DNA of 64,000 bases from Nitrospirota bacterium (GTDB lineage: Bacteria; Nitrospirota; Thermodesulfovibrionia; Thermodesulfovibrionales; JdFR-88), in NCBI GenBank assembly GCA_014874185.1, contig JACWAF010000032.1:35620-99619 (forward strand), in the 5' to 3' direction. The notes beneath the pieces are model-generated. The model was not told the origin of the DNA and did no database searches. It saw only the letters and a list, made by a program, of their open reading frames with translations. Of this stretch, positions 38,064-48,263 are shown in pieces. The position numbers and the translations under genes are program-made. How positions within the stretch are numbered: position 1 is the first letter of the stretch; each line of letters begins with the position of its first letter.

Positions 38064-39296
38064 TCAGGAGAGGGGTTTTCCCCCGCGCAGGAGTGTTTCC
38101 ACGCGAAGCCTCAGTGAATTAAGCCTTATGAAGCCTTCGGCGTCCTTCTGGTCATACGCGGCCCCCTCCTCGAACGTGGCAAGTGAGGGATCGTAAAGCG
38201 AGTCGGGGGATTTGCGCCCAACCACCAGCAGGCTTCCTTTATAGAGCTTCAGCCGCGCCGTGCCATTCACCTTTTTTTGGCTTTCATCTATCAGTTTTTG
38301 CAAAAGTTCGCGCTCCGGCGAGAACCAGTAGCCGTAATAGACCATCTCCGCATATTTGGGCATAAGGCTTTCTTTCAGGTGCATCACCTCCCGGTCCAGG
38401 GTGATGGACTCCACCGCCCGGTGGGCCGCGTGCAGTATGGTGCCTCCGGGCGTCTCGTACACCCCGCGGGACTTCATCCCCACGTAACGGTTTTCCACCA
38501 GGTCTATCCTGCCGATGCCGTTTTCGCCGCCTATGCGGTTAAGCTCTTTCAAGAGGGCGAATGGGCCCATGCGTTTCCCATTGACAGCCACAGGGTCGCC
38601 CTTTTCGTATTCGATCTCTATGTACGCGGGCCCGTCCTTTGCCTTCTCGGGCGGCAGGGTCATCGTGTACATATCGGCCGGGGGTTCGGCCCAGGGGTCT
38701 TCGAGGATGCCGCCCTCGTAACTTATGTGGAGCACGTTCCTGTCCGTGCTGTATGGTTTTTGTTTTGTGGCCGTGACCGGGATGCCGCTCTTTTCCGCAT
38801 AATCCATCAGGCCCTGCCTGGACTTGAAAGGCCACACCCTCCATGGGGCGATGACCTTTATGTCCGGCTTCAGGGCGTAATAGGCAAGCTCGAACCGGAC
38901 TTGATCATTCCCCTTGCCCGTGGCCCCGTGGGCCACGGCGTCGGCCCCTTCCTTTACGGCTATCTCTATCTGCTTCTTCGCTATGAGGGGTCGCGCTATC
39001 GATGTGCCAAGCAGGTAGACGCCTTCGTACATGGCGTTTGCCCGCAGCATGGGGAATATGTATTGGCTTACGAACTCCTCCCGCAGATCAAGTATGTATG
39101 CCTTTGAGGCCCCGGTCCTGATGGCCTTCTCTTCGAGGCCGCCAAGCTCCTCCTCCTGGCCCAGGTCGGCGCAAAAAGCGATGACCTCGGCCTTGTAAGT
39201 CTCTTTCAGCCACTTGAGGATCACAGACGTGTCCAGCCCGCCCGAATACGCTACGACTATCTTCATTTGTTTCTCCAGAGATTTGTTAAGGTTCAA
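38064..39296 (-). CDS. argG: Argininosuccinate synthase
   Basis: [33 protein letters not shown]. Confidence 0.97.
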   Translation of the reverse strand: MNLNKSLEKQMKIVVAYSGGLDTSVILKWLKETYKAEVIAFCADLGQEEELGGLEEKAIRTGASKAYILDLREEFVSQYIFPMLRANAMYEGVYLLGTSIARPLIAKKQIEIAVKEGADAVAHGATGKGNDQVRFELAYYALKPDIKVIAPWRVWPFKSRQGLMDYAEKSGIPVTATKQKPYSTDRNVLHISYEGGILEDPWAEPPADMYTMTLPPEKAKDGPAYIEIEYEKGDPVAVNGKRMGPFALLKELNRIGGENGIGRIDLVENRYVGMKSRGVYETPGGTILHAAHRAVESITLDREVMHLKESLMPKYAEMVYYGYWFSPERELLQKLIDESQKKVNGTARLKLYKGSLLVVGRKSPDSLYDPSLATFEEGAAYDQKDAEGFIRLNSLRLRVETLLRGGKPLS

Positions 39297-39384
39297 AAAA
39301 ATAGCATAAAAGAAAAATAAATGTAAAACCGGCCATTAAGAACCTGGCAGAATAAATTCCTATAATGGATTTTTATTCAATCTT

Positions 39385-39555
39385 GTAATCCCCCTCTGTC
39401 CCCCTTTAAGAAAGGGGGATTTTAAAGCATGCCCCGGCAGGTCCCCGTATCAAGTACGGGGCAGGCTTAAGCCGGGGCCCCCTCCCTGGAGGGGTGCAGG
39501 GGTGGATGGTTTATTCCCCCCTCTTAAGATAAGAGGGGGTGAGGGGGAATTATGA
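39385..39555. repeat. Intergenic G/C-rich palindromic repeat cluster
   Basis: AATCCCCCTCTGTCCCCCTTTAAGAAAGGGGGATT ... TTCCCCCCTCTTAAGATAAGAGGGGGTGAGGGGGAATT. Confidence 0.7.
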
Positions 39556-39578
39556 AAATTATTTTGGAGTTATGAAAA

Positions 39579-39977
39579 TTATTTCTTCTCCCCTAAATTA
39601 CCCAGGAGTTCGCGCCTCAGTGTAACCAGCCTCTCCAAATCGCCTACGAAGGCCCGGTAGTCGCGCCCGCCCTCTTCCTGCATGGATTCCAAAAGAGGCC
39701 CGCAGAAGTACCATTTGCACCTGAAGGGCCTGTGCCACCGGGGGAGCGGACAGCCCTTCGGAGTAAGATGGCTGCACAGGGCGTCGGGGGGGCCGCTTGC
39801 CGATACCGGCTCGATTTCGAGAGCGCTGAAGAGCAGAAGGTCCTCTGCCTCCGGGGTGCCGTGCTTGTTGGCGCAGCAGACCTTCCGGCAATCGGGGCAG
39901 ACCCGCTGCGTGTGCCTTTCGATATAAGGGGTCAATTTCTCGAAGGCTTCTTTTATAAGGAGAGCGGTGCTGTCCAT
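39579..39977 (-). CDS. Cys-rich small protein (YkgJ-like)
   Basis: 132 aa, multiple CxxC / CC motifs. Confidence 0.5.
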   Translation of the reverse strand: MDSTALLIKEAFEKLTPYIERHTQRVCPDCRKVCCANKHGTPEAEDLLLFSALEIEPVSASGPPDALCSHLTPKGCPLPRWHRPFRCKWYFCGPLLESMQEEGGRDYRAFVGDLERLVTLRRELLGNLGEKK

Positions 39978-40169
39978 TGAATTAGTATAAATAAAGAATG
40001 GATGCTGTTTCCGTAATCCCCGAAATCCGCTCCGATTCTTGGAAGAGAAAGAATCCTCCTTTTAAAGGGGAATTTCTCATCTATTCTCTAAAGAACCGAT
40101 GGCTATTTGCGCGGGCGCGTTTTAAAATAGTTATGGATTAGAAATGAAAATTTTGGCATACGCCGAATA

Positions 40170-41963
40170 ATGCAGGTCTTCAAGTCTTCCCCGGACGGGA
40201 AAGGCTGGCTGGAAGAACTTATCCTGCTCCTGAAAAAATTCCAGCTGCCCGAACATACGGCCCTGATAATCTTTTCCTTTCTGGTAGGGGCCTTGGCCGG
40301 GTTTGCCAACATCCTCTTCCGCACCGTAATGGGCCTGGTGCACCAGCTGATATTCATACAGGGCTCGAACCTGCTCTCGATCGGCAAGGGAGGCATATAC
40401 AGGGCGTTTCTGCCCCTTCTGCCCATAGCGGGGGCCCTGCTCCTTATCCCCCTCTCTCTGGCCTTCCCCGACGAGGTGAACGGGTACGGCTTCCCCAGGT
40501 TCATAGAGCTTGTAAACATCAGGGGCGGCGTCATAAAGATCAGAAACATCCTGCTGAAGACGCTTGGCCCGGCGCTTACCATCGGCTCCGGGGGCTCGGC
40601 GGGCATAGAGGGCCCGATAGCTATAATAGGCGGGACGGTGGGCTCCGGCGTGGGGCAGCTCTTTAAAAGTTCAGGCAGCAGGATGAAAGTCCTTATAGCG
40701 GCGGGGGCCGCCGGGGCGATAGCGGCCACCTTCAACGCACCCATTGCCGGGGTGATGTTCGCCATAGAGATAGTCCTCCTCGGAAACTACGAGCTTTCCT
40801 CATTCGCCGCCATAATCATCTCCGCCGGCATTGCAACCGTAATATCGCGCGGGTTCTACGGCGCGAGCCCGGCCTTCAGCGTGCCGCAGTACGACCTTAG
40901 AAGCCCTGTGGAGATACCGCTCTACATGCTCTTTGGCGTGATCATCGGCTTCCTGGCCGTGCTCTATATCAGGGTCTTCCACAAGATCAAGGACGGGTTC
41001 GAGAAATTCAATATTAATCCGCAGTTAAAGCCCGTGATCGGGGCCTTCATAATCGGCTCGTTTGCGATATTCCTGCCCCAGATAATGGGGAACGGCTACG
41101 AGTTCATAGACCAGGCCCTGCTGGGGAAGATAATCTTCCCGGTAATGCTCCTTCTGATATTTTTCAAGCTCATCGCCACCTCCGTCACCATAGGCTCCGG
41201 CGGGGCCGGAGGGGTATTCGCCCCTTCGCTTTTCATAGGGGCCATGGCCGGGGGCAGTTACGGCTGGCTTGTGCATAAACTCCTTCCGGCTTACACGGCC
41301 TCATCGGGGGCTTATGCCACGGTGGGCATAGGCGCGTTCCTGGCGGCTGCAACCCATGCCCCCTTGACCGGCATATTCCTCCTGTTCGAGATGACGGGCA
41401 ATTACAAGATAATCATCCCCCTCATGTTCTCGGCCATAATCGGCACCCTGGTCGCCAAAAGGGTCTACCCGGACTCAATCGATACCGTGGACATAACGAA
41501 AAAGGGGATAAAGATACACATGGGCAGGGAAGCCGCCATAATGAGCAGCATCAAGGTAAAGGACGTGATGCGGACGGATTTCATAACGGCCAACGAAGAC
41601 GATACGCTTGATGCCCTTGTAAACGAGATGATACGGAAAGAGGAATTTTACATCCCCGTGGTGGATGCCGTGGGGATGATGACCGGGATAGTCTCTTTTC
41701 AGGACGTAAGGCCCGTGCTCCTTGAGGAGGAGGTAAAAGGCATTGTCCGCGCCAGGCAGATAGCGACGGAAGAGGTAATCGTCCTCTACCCCGATCAGGA
41801 CCTGAACGCCGCGGTGGAAAGGTTCACCCTCAAAGACATAGACGAGATTCCGGTCGTGGCCGGAGATAACCCGAAAAAGGTGATCGGGATGGTGAGCAGG
41901 AAAGCCGTTATCTCCGCCTACAACAGGGAAGTGCTCAAAAAAGCGAAAGGCCCGGCTTTCTAA
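40170..41963 (+). CDS. ClC-family chloride channel/transporter with C-terminal CBS pair
   Basis: GSGGSAGIEGPIA; GSGGAGGVFAPSLFIGA; CBS domains. Confidence 0.92.
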   Translation: MQVFKSSPDGKGWLEELILLLKKFQLPEHTALIIFSFLVGALAGFANILFRTVMGLVHQLIFIQGSNLLSIGKGGIYRAFLPLLPIAGALLLIPLSLAFPDEVNGYGFPRFIELVNIRGGVIKIRNILLKTLGPALTIGSGGSAGIEGPIAIIGGTVGSGVGQLFKSSGSRMKVLIAAGAAGAIAATFNAPIAGVMFAIEIVLLGNYELSSFAAIIISAGIATVISRGFYGASPAFSVPQYDLRSPVEIPLYMLFGVIIGFLAVLYIRVFHKIKDGFEKFNINPQLKPVIGAFIIGSFAIFLPQIMGNGYEFIDQALLGKIIFPVMLLLIFFKLIATSVTIGSGGAGGVFAPSLFIGAMAGGSYGWLVHKLLPAYTASSGAYATVGIGAFLAAATHAPLTGIFLLFEMTGNYKIIIPLMFSAIIGTLVAKRVYPDSIDTVDITKKGIKIHMGREAAIMSSIKVKDVMRTDFITANEDDTLDALVNEMIRKEEFYIPVVDAVGMMTGIVSFQDVRPVLLEEEVKGIVRARQIATEEVIVLYPDQDLNAAVERFTLKDIDEIPVVAGDNPKKVIGMVSRKAVISAYNREVLKKAKGPAF

Positions 41964-42205
41964 ATCTCCTCATAAGATTGTTTGTCATTCCGGCTTGTCC
42001 GGAATCTACCCACCCCGTTATCCCCTCCGGGGGAGGGGACTGGGGTGGGTTCCCGACGCCCGAGCACTCAGGGCCTGAGTGCTTGCTTGCGGGAATGACA
42101 AGAAAAGGTTATTCCGTGGCACATCAAAGAGAATTGCGGTCTTAGGCCCTTAAAAATATGCTTAATTGGATTTCTTTCCGCCCGCGATATAAAATAAGTC
42201 CCTGC

Positions 42206-43552
42206 ATGAAGACCCAGGCAAAGCTTGACATAGCGCATTACTCCAGCGAGCCGGAAGACCTGCTGGCCTACGGGTTTGACGCCTCCGGCCTCTCCGGGGC
42301 CCCGGTTATGGTCGCCTGGCCCGAGAATACTGATGAGGTTGTAAAAGTCCTCAAGTACTCGGACGGGAACTCCATCCCTGTTATCCCCCGAGGCGCGGGC
42401 ACCGGGATGACGGGCGGCGCCGTCCCGGAGACCGGCGCGATTGTGCTCAGCCTGGAGCGCATGAACCGCATCCTGGAGATAGACGAGGAGAACCTCACGG
42501 CCCTGGTTGAGCCGGGTGTGATAAACGGAAGGCTTCAAAGAGAGCTTGCCGATATGGGGCTCTTCTATCCGCCGGACCCGTCCAGTATGGAGTTCTGCAC
42601 ACTGGGGGGCAACGTGGCGGAGAACGCCGGAGGGCCAAGGGCGCTCAAATACGGGGTAACAAGGGATTACGTCCTGGGGCTTGAGGCCGTCCTTCCTTCG
42701 GGGAAGCCGATAAACACGGGCGTGCAGACCCGCAAGGGAGTTGTCGGTTACGACCTCACCCGCCTCCTCACCGGAAGCGAGGGCACCCTTGCCGTCATAA
42801 CCAAAATAAGGCTAAAAATACTCCCCCAGCCGGAGGACGTGCTGACCCTGCTCGCCGTATTCCCCCGCCAGGGCGGGGCCGAGCGCTCGGGCGGCGCGGT
42901 CTCCCGCATAATAGCCTCAAAGATCATCCCGCGCACGCTGGAGTTCATGGACAGGGAATCCATCCGGGCGGTAGAAAAATTCAGTCCTATAGGCCTTCCG
43001 AAAGAGGCCGGGGCGCTTCTGCTAATAGAGCTTGACGGCCATCCCGCCGCCATAAGGGCCGAGGCCGGAAAAGTAATCGAGATATGCGAGATGCTGGGGG
43101 CCGAGGTGAGCATGGCCGAGGACGATGACGCAAGGGACCTGCTCTGGAAGGCCCGGCGCGGGATATCCCCTGCCCTCTATCAGATATCCGAGAAGAAGAT
43201 TAGCGAAGACATCGTTGTGCCCAGAAGCAGGATACCCCTGATGCTGGCCGCCCTGGAGAAACTGTCTGAGCGCGAAAAGATAAAGATCGCCTCATTCGGC
43301 CACGCCGGAGACGGCAATATACATGTGAATATATTGCCATCCGAAAAACGCGATCTCACCCCGCTTCTGCAGGAACTTTTTGAAACGGTCCTCAATCTGG
43401 GGGGCACCATTTCAGGCGAGCACGGTGTCGGGCTTACGAAGAGGCCCTTCATAGGCATGGAGATAAAGGAGACCGAACTTTCTCTCATGCGTGATATAAA
43501 AAAGGTCTTCGACCCAAAGGGGCTCCTTAACCCCGGGAAGATATTCCCTTGA
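42206..43552 (+). CDS. glcD: FAD-linked oxidase (GlcD-like D-lactate/glycolate dehydrogenase)
   Basis: VIPRGAGTGMTGGAVP; GNVAENAGGPRALKYGVTRDYVLGLE; C-terminal GTISGEHGVGLTKRPF. Confidence 0.92.
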   Translation: MKTQAKLDIAHYSSEPEDLLAYGFDASGLSGAPVMVAWPENTDEVVKVLKYSDGNSIPVIPRGAGTGMTGGAVPETGAIVLSLERMNRILEIDEENLTALVEPGVINGRLQRELADMGLFYPPDPSSMEFCTLGGNVAENAGGPRALKYGVTRDYVLGLEAVLPSGKPINTGVQTRKGVVGYDLTRLLTGSEGTLAVITKIRLKILPQPEDVLTLLAVFPRQGGAERSGGAVSRIIASKIIPRTLEFMDRESIRAVEKFSPIGLPKEAGALLLIELDGHPAAIRAEAGKVIEICEMLGAEVSMAEDDDARDLLWKARRGISPALYQISEKKISEDIVVPRSRIPLMLAALEKLSEREKIKIASFGHAGDGNIHVNILPSEKRDLTPLLQELFETVLNLGGTISGEHGVGLTKRPFIGMEIKETELSLMRDIKKVFDPKGLLNPGKIFP

Positions 43553-44286
43553 GCGCTTACAGCCTCGCGGATTTCCGGGTACTTGCCATAATCGCGGTCC
43601 CGTTCTACCTGGCGGGCGGTTTTGCATGGCCTTTTTTATATGCCGGGCTCCTGGCGCAGGCGGTCTATCTTTTCTCCAGGGCATACGACCTTGGGCGGCT
43701 CCCCCTGGTGGGTGTGAACGACACCCTCACGTTCCTTGCGGCAAGCATAATCCTGTTCTCCATACCATTCCACAGAACTCTGAAGGTTAAAAAATTCCGG
43801 TGGATGGTTGCCCTTGGGGCGGCGGTCTTCAGCGCGGCGGCATTTGCGCAGGGGCCATATAATATGCCGCTTCCCCCGGTATTGAAGACCTACTGGTTCG
43901 AGCTTCACGTCTCGCTCTCGTTCTTCTCCTACGCGCTGTTTGCAATCGGCGCGGCCCTTGGCATTACATATCTCGGGAACCCCCTTGATGCGGGGTTGGA
44001 GAAGAAGGAGTACAAGGCCATACTCTTTGGATATCTCCTTTTCAGCCTGTCGATGATATTCGGAGGGGTCTGGGCGTATCTGGCCTGGGGCACTTACTGG
44101 CTCTGGACGCCAAAGGAGCTATGGACGTCCATCCTCTGGCTCTATTACACGGGATACCTGCACGCGCGCTTTCAGCGGCAGTGGTACGGGAAGAAGGCGG
44201 CCATTATCGGGGCGGCGGGTTTTGCGGTGGTGCTCTTTACCTATCTGGGGGTGAGCCTGTTGATGAAAAGCTCGCACTCCTTCTGA
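43549..44286 (+). CDS. CcsA/ResC-like cytochrome c biogenesis protein
   Basis: Multi-TM, WGTYWLWTPKELW heme-handling motif; TTG start overlapping the glcD stop. Confidence 0.8.
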   Translation: MSAYSLADFRVLAIIAVPFYLAGGFAWPFLYAGLLAQAVYLFSRAYDLGRLPLVGVNDTLTFLAASIILFSIPFHRTLKVKKFRWMVALGAAVFSAAAFAQGPYNMPLPPVLKTYWFELHVSLSFFSYALFAIGAALGITYLGNPLDAGLEKKEYKAILFGYLLFSLSMIFGGVWAYLAWGTYWLWTPKELWTSILWLYYTGYLHARFQRQWYGKKAAIIGAAGFAVVLFTYLGVSLLMKSSHSF

Positions 44287-44318
44287 GATGCACCATAATT
44301 GAATATTTATCATAAAAT

Positions 44319-44440
44319 CTCCCTCACCCCTGTCGCTCGGTTCCCTCGCGATGCTGCGGAGGGGTTTGATGCCGGATCTCTTTGTCAAAGAGGGGAATCC
44401 CTCCCTTTGAAAAAGGGAGGTTAGGAGGGATTTTTAATAT
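44319..44440. repeat. Intergenic G/C-rich palindromic repeat cluster
   Basis: AAATCTCCCTCACCCC ... AATCCCTCCCTTTGAAAAAGGGAGGTTAGGAGGGATTTTT. Confidence 0.65.
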
Positions 44441-44467
44441 GACAAATAAACAAGAGTTGCATTGCTT

Positions 44468-45178
44468 ATGAAAAGGCTCTGGGAGATAGCGAAGTCCATA
44501 AGCCTTGCCGTCTGGCTTACGGCCGCCGTGATCCTGCTCTCGTTATACGGCGCGGTCGTTATGCCCACACATGAAGTCTTCTCCGGCATGAGCGCGGGCC
44601 CGCTTTTTGGGTGGATGCTGGCGACACCGCTGGTCTACACATGGTGGCTGTGGGCGGCTATTGCGCTTCTCGCCGTCCTGGCCCTGAACACCCTTTTTTG
44701 CAGCATCGACTCGCTAATAAAAAAACGGAGCGGATTTCTGCTCCTTATATCGCCCCAGATAATCCACGCTGGATTCCTGTTCATCCTGCTTGCCCATCTG
44801 TTAAGTTCAATTGGGAGCTACAAGCTTTCGGGGGGAATACCTGAGGACGCGGCGGTAAAACTCCCAAACGGCGTGATATTCAGGCTTTTGGACATCAGGG
44901 CCGATATGTCCCCTGAGGGCTTCCCAACGGACTGGAGCGCCAGGGTGCAATACCTCTCAAGTGATAAGACGGTGATAAAAGAAGATACCCTTGCACCTAA
45001 CAAGCCCTCATTTTATAAAGGGATCGGTCTGTACCTGAAAGACCTTCAGCTCTCGCCCTCGCCGGCTGCGCTCATCGAGGCCTCCCATGAGCCGGGCGCG
45101 CCATGGGCGCTTGCGGGTGCTATACTTTTTACAATTGGGACGGTGATGCTTGTGGTCCTCAAGATGAGGCAGGAATAG
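44468..45178 (+). CDS. ResB-like (short) cytochrome c biogenesis protein
   Basis: N-terminal TM pair and ResB-like body; adjacent to the CcsA-like gene. Confidence 0.7.
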   Translation: MKRLWEIAKSISLAVWLTAAVILLSLYGAVVMPTHEVFSGMSAGPLFGWMLATPLVYTWWLWAAIALLAVLALNTLFCSIDSLIKKRSGFLLLISPQIIHAGFLFILLAHLLSSIGSYKLSGGIPEDAAVKLPNGVIFRLLDIRADMSPEGFPTDWSARVQYLSSDKTVIKEDTLAPNKPSFYKGIGLYLKDLQLSPSPAALIEASHEPGAPWALAGAILFTIGTVMLVVLKMRQE

Positions 45179-45646
45179 ATGGCGCGCTTCGTGGTGCACG
45201 AGCACCATTCAAAACGCCTGCACTTCGATTTCCGTCTTGAGATGGACGGGGTGCTTAAAAGCTGGGCCGTCCCGAAAGGCCCCTCCATGGACCCGGCGGA
45301 CAAGCGCCTTGCCGTACAGGTGGAAGACCACGCCCTGGAGTACGGCTCTTACGAGGGCATAATACCGGCAGGCTACGGGGCCGGGGCGGTGATAATCTGG
45401 GACTCGGGCGAGTTCAAGATGATGGAGGGCAGCATCGAAGGCGGCATGATCGAATTTTCTCTTAAAGGGAAAAAACTGAAGGGTGTCTTCGTGCTCACAA
45501 AAATGCGGTGGAAGGGCGCGGAGAACTGGCTTCTGATAAAGAAAAAAGACGGGTACGCGGAGCCGGGGTTCGAACTGAAGACAGATCTGACCCCGGAAAG
45601 GCTTAAATCTTTAAAGGAGCGGACTCCCCCTTGCCAGGCAAGCTGA
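45179..45646 (+). CDS. Standalone LigD 3'-phosphoesterase domain protein
   Basis: FVVHEHHSKRLHFDFRLEMDGVLKSWAVPKGPS...VEDHALEYGSYEGIIPAGYGAG. Confidence 0.93.
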   Translation: MARFVVHEHHSKRLHFDFRLEMDGVLKSWAVPKGPSMDPADKRLAVQVEDHALEYGSYEGIIPAGYGAGAVIIWDSGEFKMMEGSIEGGMIEFSLKGKKLKGVFVLTKMRWKGAENWLLIKKKDGYAEPGFELKTDLTPERLKSLKERTPPCQAS

Positions 45647-46473
45647 AGAAGGGCCATATAGACCTGCACACGCACGGCCTCGCCCGCTATGATACCAGGA
45701 CTGACAACCCGGAAATCATTTTAAAGCTTGCCCGCCTGCATCAGGAAAAGGGCGCCTCCCTCATATTCCCCACCATATACCCTGCGGATATCTGCACCAT
45801 GCGCAGGCATATGAGGGCCGTTGCCCAGGCGATGACCCTTACAAACGTCATAGGAGGCGTAAACCTGGAAGGCCCTTTCCTGAACCCGGCGCGCGCCGGG
45901 GCGCTGGACAAAGGCCATTTCCTTAAACCCTCCGCCTCCACCTTGAATAAACTATTGGAGGGCTTTGAAGATGCCGTGCGCATCATCACCATGGCCCCGG
46001 AGCTTCCGGGGGCCTTGAAATTGATCGAAAAATGCGCCGCTCGCGGCATCCGGGTGAACATGGGGCATTCCGACGCAACCTGTGAACAGGCCCTTGATGG
46101 AAAGAAGGCCGGGGCCAGGGGTATAACGCATCTATTTAATGCCATGCGCCCTTTTCATCACAGGGAGCCGGGGCTTGCGGGCTTCGGCCTTCTGGATGAA
46201 GACATATACGCGGAGGTAATTGCCGACGGAGTACACCTCGCCCCGGAGGCATTGAAGCTTATCTTCCGGATGAAAAGGCCGGACCGGATACTGCTTGTTT
46301 CTGACAGCGTAAAAGGGGGCATGGGAAGACCGGTATTAAAAAAGGGCCGCCTCATGGGCGGCGGGAAGACGATAGAGGAATGCCGCCCGGTCCTTGAAGG
46401 GTTAGGGATGGAAGACCGCTTCATAAAACTTGCCGGGCGGGAAAACCAGCTAAAATACCTGGGAGCGGGTTAA
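45631..46473 (+). CDS. nagA: N-acetylglucosamine-6-phosphate deacetylase
   Basis: GHIDLHTHGL; NLEGPFLNPARAGAL; NMGHSDAT; THLFNAMRPFHHREPG; LVSDSVKGGM. Confidence 0.9.
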   Translation: MPGKLKKGHIDLHTHGLARYDTRTDNPEIILKLARLHQEKGASLIFPTIYPADICTMRRHMRAVAQAMTLTNVIGGVNLEGPFLNPARAGALDKGHFLKPSASTLNKLLEGFEDAVRIITMAPELPGALKLIEKCAARGIRVNMGHSDATCEQALDGKKAGARGITHLFNAMRPFHHREPGLAGFGLLDEDIYAEVIADGVHLAPEALKLIFRMKRPDRILLVSDSVKGGMGRPVLKKGRLMGGGKTIEECRPVLEGLGMEDRFIKLAGRENQLKYLGAG

Positions 46474-46507
46474 AACCTTTTTGGGTATAATCTAACGATG
46501 AATATTC

Positions 46508-46630
46508 CTACCTTTCTTTTTTCAAAAAAGAAAGGTAGCCAAAGAAAAAACTCCTGGATTTTTTTGCCCCGCATGGGGCAAAAAAATACAAAAGTTCTTT
46601 TTGGTTACTTTTTCTTACAAGAAAAAGTAG
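46508..46630 (+). repeat. Tripartite palindromic element, copy F
   Basis: CTACCTTTCTTTTTTCAAAAAAGAAAGGTAG / ATTTTTTTGCCCCGCATGGGGCAAAAAAAT / TTACTTTTTCTTACAAGAAAAAGTAG. Confidence 0.87.
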
Positions 46631-46660
46631 CGAACAGTCTTTTAAAAGGGAGGGGGTTTT

Positions 46661-47284
46661 ATGAGTCTGATAGAAAATATCCACTGGCTTGGGCACGACG
46701 CCTTCAGGATAGAGGCCGGGGGCAAGGTGATCTACACGGACCCGTTCAAGATACAGGGCGGCCCGAAAGCCGACATCATCCTTATCTCCCACGCGCATGA
46801 TGACCACTGCTCGCCCGAGGACGTGGGCAAAATAATCAAATCAGATACGGTGATCATCGCGCCATCAGACTGCGCCGAAAAGATTAAATGGGATGTAAAA
46901 ACCATGAAGCCCGGAGATAAACTCACCGTGAAGGGCGTGGATATCGAGGCCGTGCCCGCCTACAACCCGGAGAAGAAGTTCCACCTCAGGTCAAATAACT
47001 GGGTGGGATATATTTTCACCGTGGAAGGCAAGCGCATATACCATGCGGGCGATACCGACCTCATACCGGAAATGAAGGGGTTCAATGTGGACATCGCGCT
47101 CCTGCCCGTGGGGGGCACTTACACCATGAACGCGCAGGAGGCCGCCCAGGCCGCCCTGGACATGAAGGCGGAGGCCGCCATCCCGATGCATTACGGGTCG
47201 ATAGTGGGCACGGAGGCCGATGCCGAAAGCTTCAAAAGGGAACTGGAGGGCAAGGTCAAGGTAGTGCTCCTCCCAAAGGAATAG
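46661..47284 (+). CDS. MBL-fold metal-dependent hydrolase (UPF0173-like)
   Basis: WLGHDAFRIE; ISHAHDDHCSPED; YHAGDTDLI; AIPMHYGSIVGT. Confidence 0.9.
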   Translation: MSLIENIHWLGHDAFRIEAGGKVIYTDPFKIQGGPKADIILISHAHDDHCSPEDVGKIIKSDTVIIAPSDCAEKIKWDVKTMKPGDKLTVKGVDIEAVPAYNPEKKFHLRSNNWVGYIFTVEGKRIYHAGDTDLIPEMKGFNVDIALLPVGGTYTMNAQEAAQAALDMKAEAAIPMHYGSIVGTEADAESFKRELEGKVKVVLLPKE

Positions 47285-47291
47285 CGGACGC

Positions 47292-48263
47292 TTGCCCGAA
47301 CGCCTCCTTAAAATACTGAAAGAAAACGCGGGCGAGGCGGTCTCCGGCCCCGATCTCTCCGGCAGGCTTGGCATCACCCGGGCCGCCGTCTGGAAGGGCA
47401 TCGGGCGGCTCCGCAAAAAGGGCTACGGGATAGAGGGCGGCAAACACGGCTACAAGCTCCTTTCCTGGCCCGGACTCTCTGAAGAGGAACTCTCGCTCTA
47501 TCTCCCGGACAAAAAAATAGTCTTCAAACAATCCGTCCCTTCCACAAACGATCTGGCGATTGGCCTAGCCGAAAAAAGAGAGTTCTCCGATAAAGGCATC
47601 CTGGTGGTTGCCGACTCCCAGAGCGCCGGGAAGGGCAGGCTTGGCAGGACTTGGTCTTCACCGCCGGGGCTCAACATCTACATGAGTTATCTTTTAAGAC
47701 CGGAAATATCTCCCCGGAACGCGCCGCTCCTCACACTGGCCGCGGCCCTTTCGGGGGCCCTCGCCCTGAGGGCGCAGACCGGTCTGCAGGCAAGGCTGAA
47801 ATGGCCCAACGACCTCGTTGCAAACGGAAGAAAACTGGGCGGGATACTCCTTGAGCTGCGTTCCGACCCGGACAGGATCATCTACGCGGTGCTTGGCATC
47901 GGCATAAACGTGAACGCGAAAAAGGAGGACCTCCCAAAAGGGATAAAGGCGACCTCCGTTTTTATAGAGACCGGGAGAGAGTCAGACCGCGCGGCCCTCA
48001 TAGCGGGTATCATCGCCGAGCTGGATTTCTGGATCCGGGCCATCCGGAAAGGCGAGCACGCGGCCCTAGTCAAGGCATATCGCGGCATTTCCGACACGAT
48101 AGGGAAAAATGTGAGGCTCACTTCCGAGGGGAGGCGCTTCGAGGGCACGGCCCTTAACGTGGACGAGGAGGGAAGACTCGTCATCAGGGTGGCCGGAGGG
48201 GGCGCGGAGCGCCAGCTCAGGTTTTCCACCGGAGACGTGACCAGGCTGCGGGGGACCGCATGA
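47292..48263 (+). CDS. birA: Bifunctional biotin-[acetyl-CoA carboxylase] ligase / repressor
   Basis: N-terminal HTH; SQSAGKGRLGRTWSSPPGLNIYMSYLLRP; LKWPNDLVANGRKLGGILLEL. Confidence 0.95.
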   Translation: MPERLLKILKENAGEAVSGPDLSGRLGITRAAVWKGIGRLRKKGYGIEGGKHGYKLLSWPGLSEEELSLYLPDKKIVFKQSVPSTNDLAIGLAEKREFSDKGILVVADSQSAGKGRLGRTWSSPPGLNIYMSYLLRPEISPRNAPLLTLAAALSGALALRAQTGLQARLKWPNDLVANGRKLGGILLELRSDPDRIIYAVLGIGINVNAKKEDLPKGIKATSVFIETGRESDRAALIAGIIAELDFWIRAIRKGEHAALVKAYRGISDTIGKNVRLTSEGRRFEGTALNVDEEGRLVIRVAGGGAERQLRFSTGDVTRLRGTA

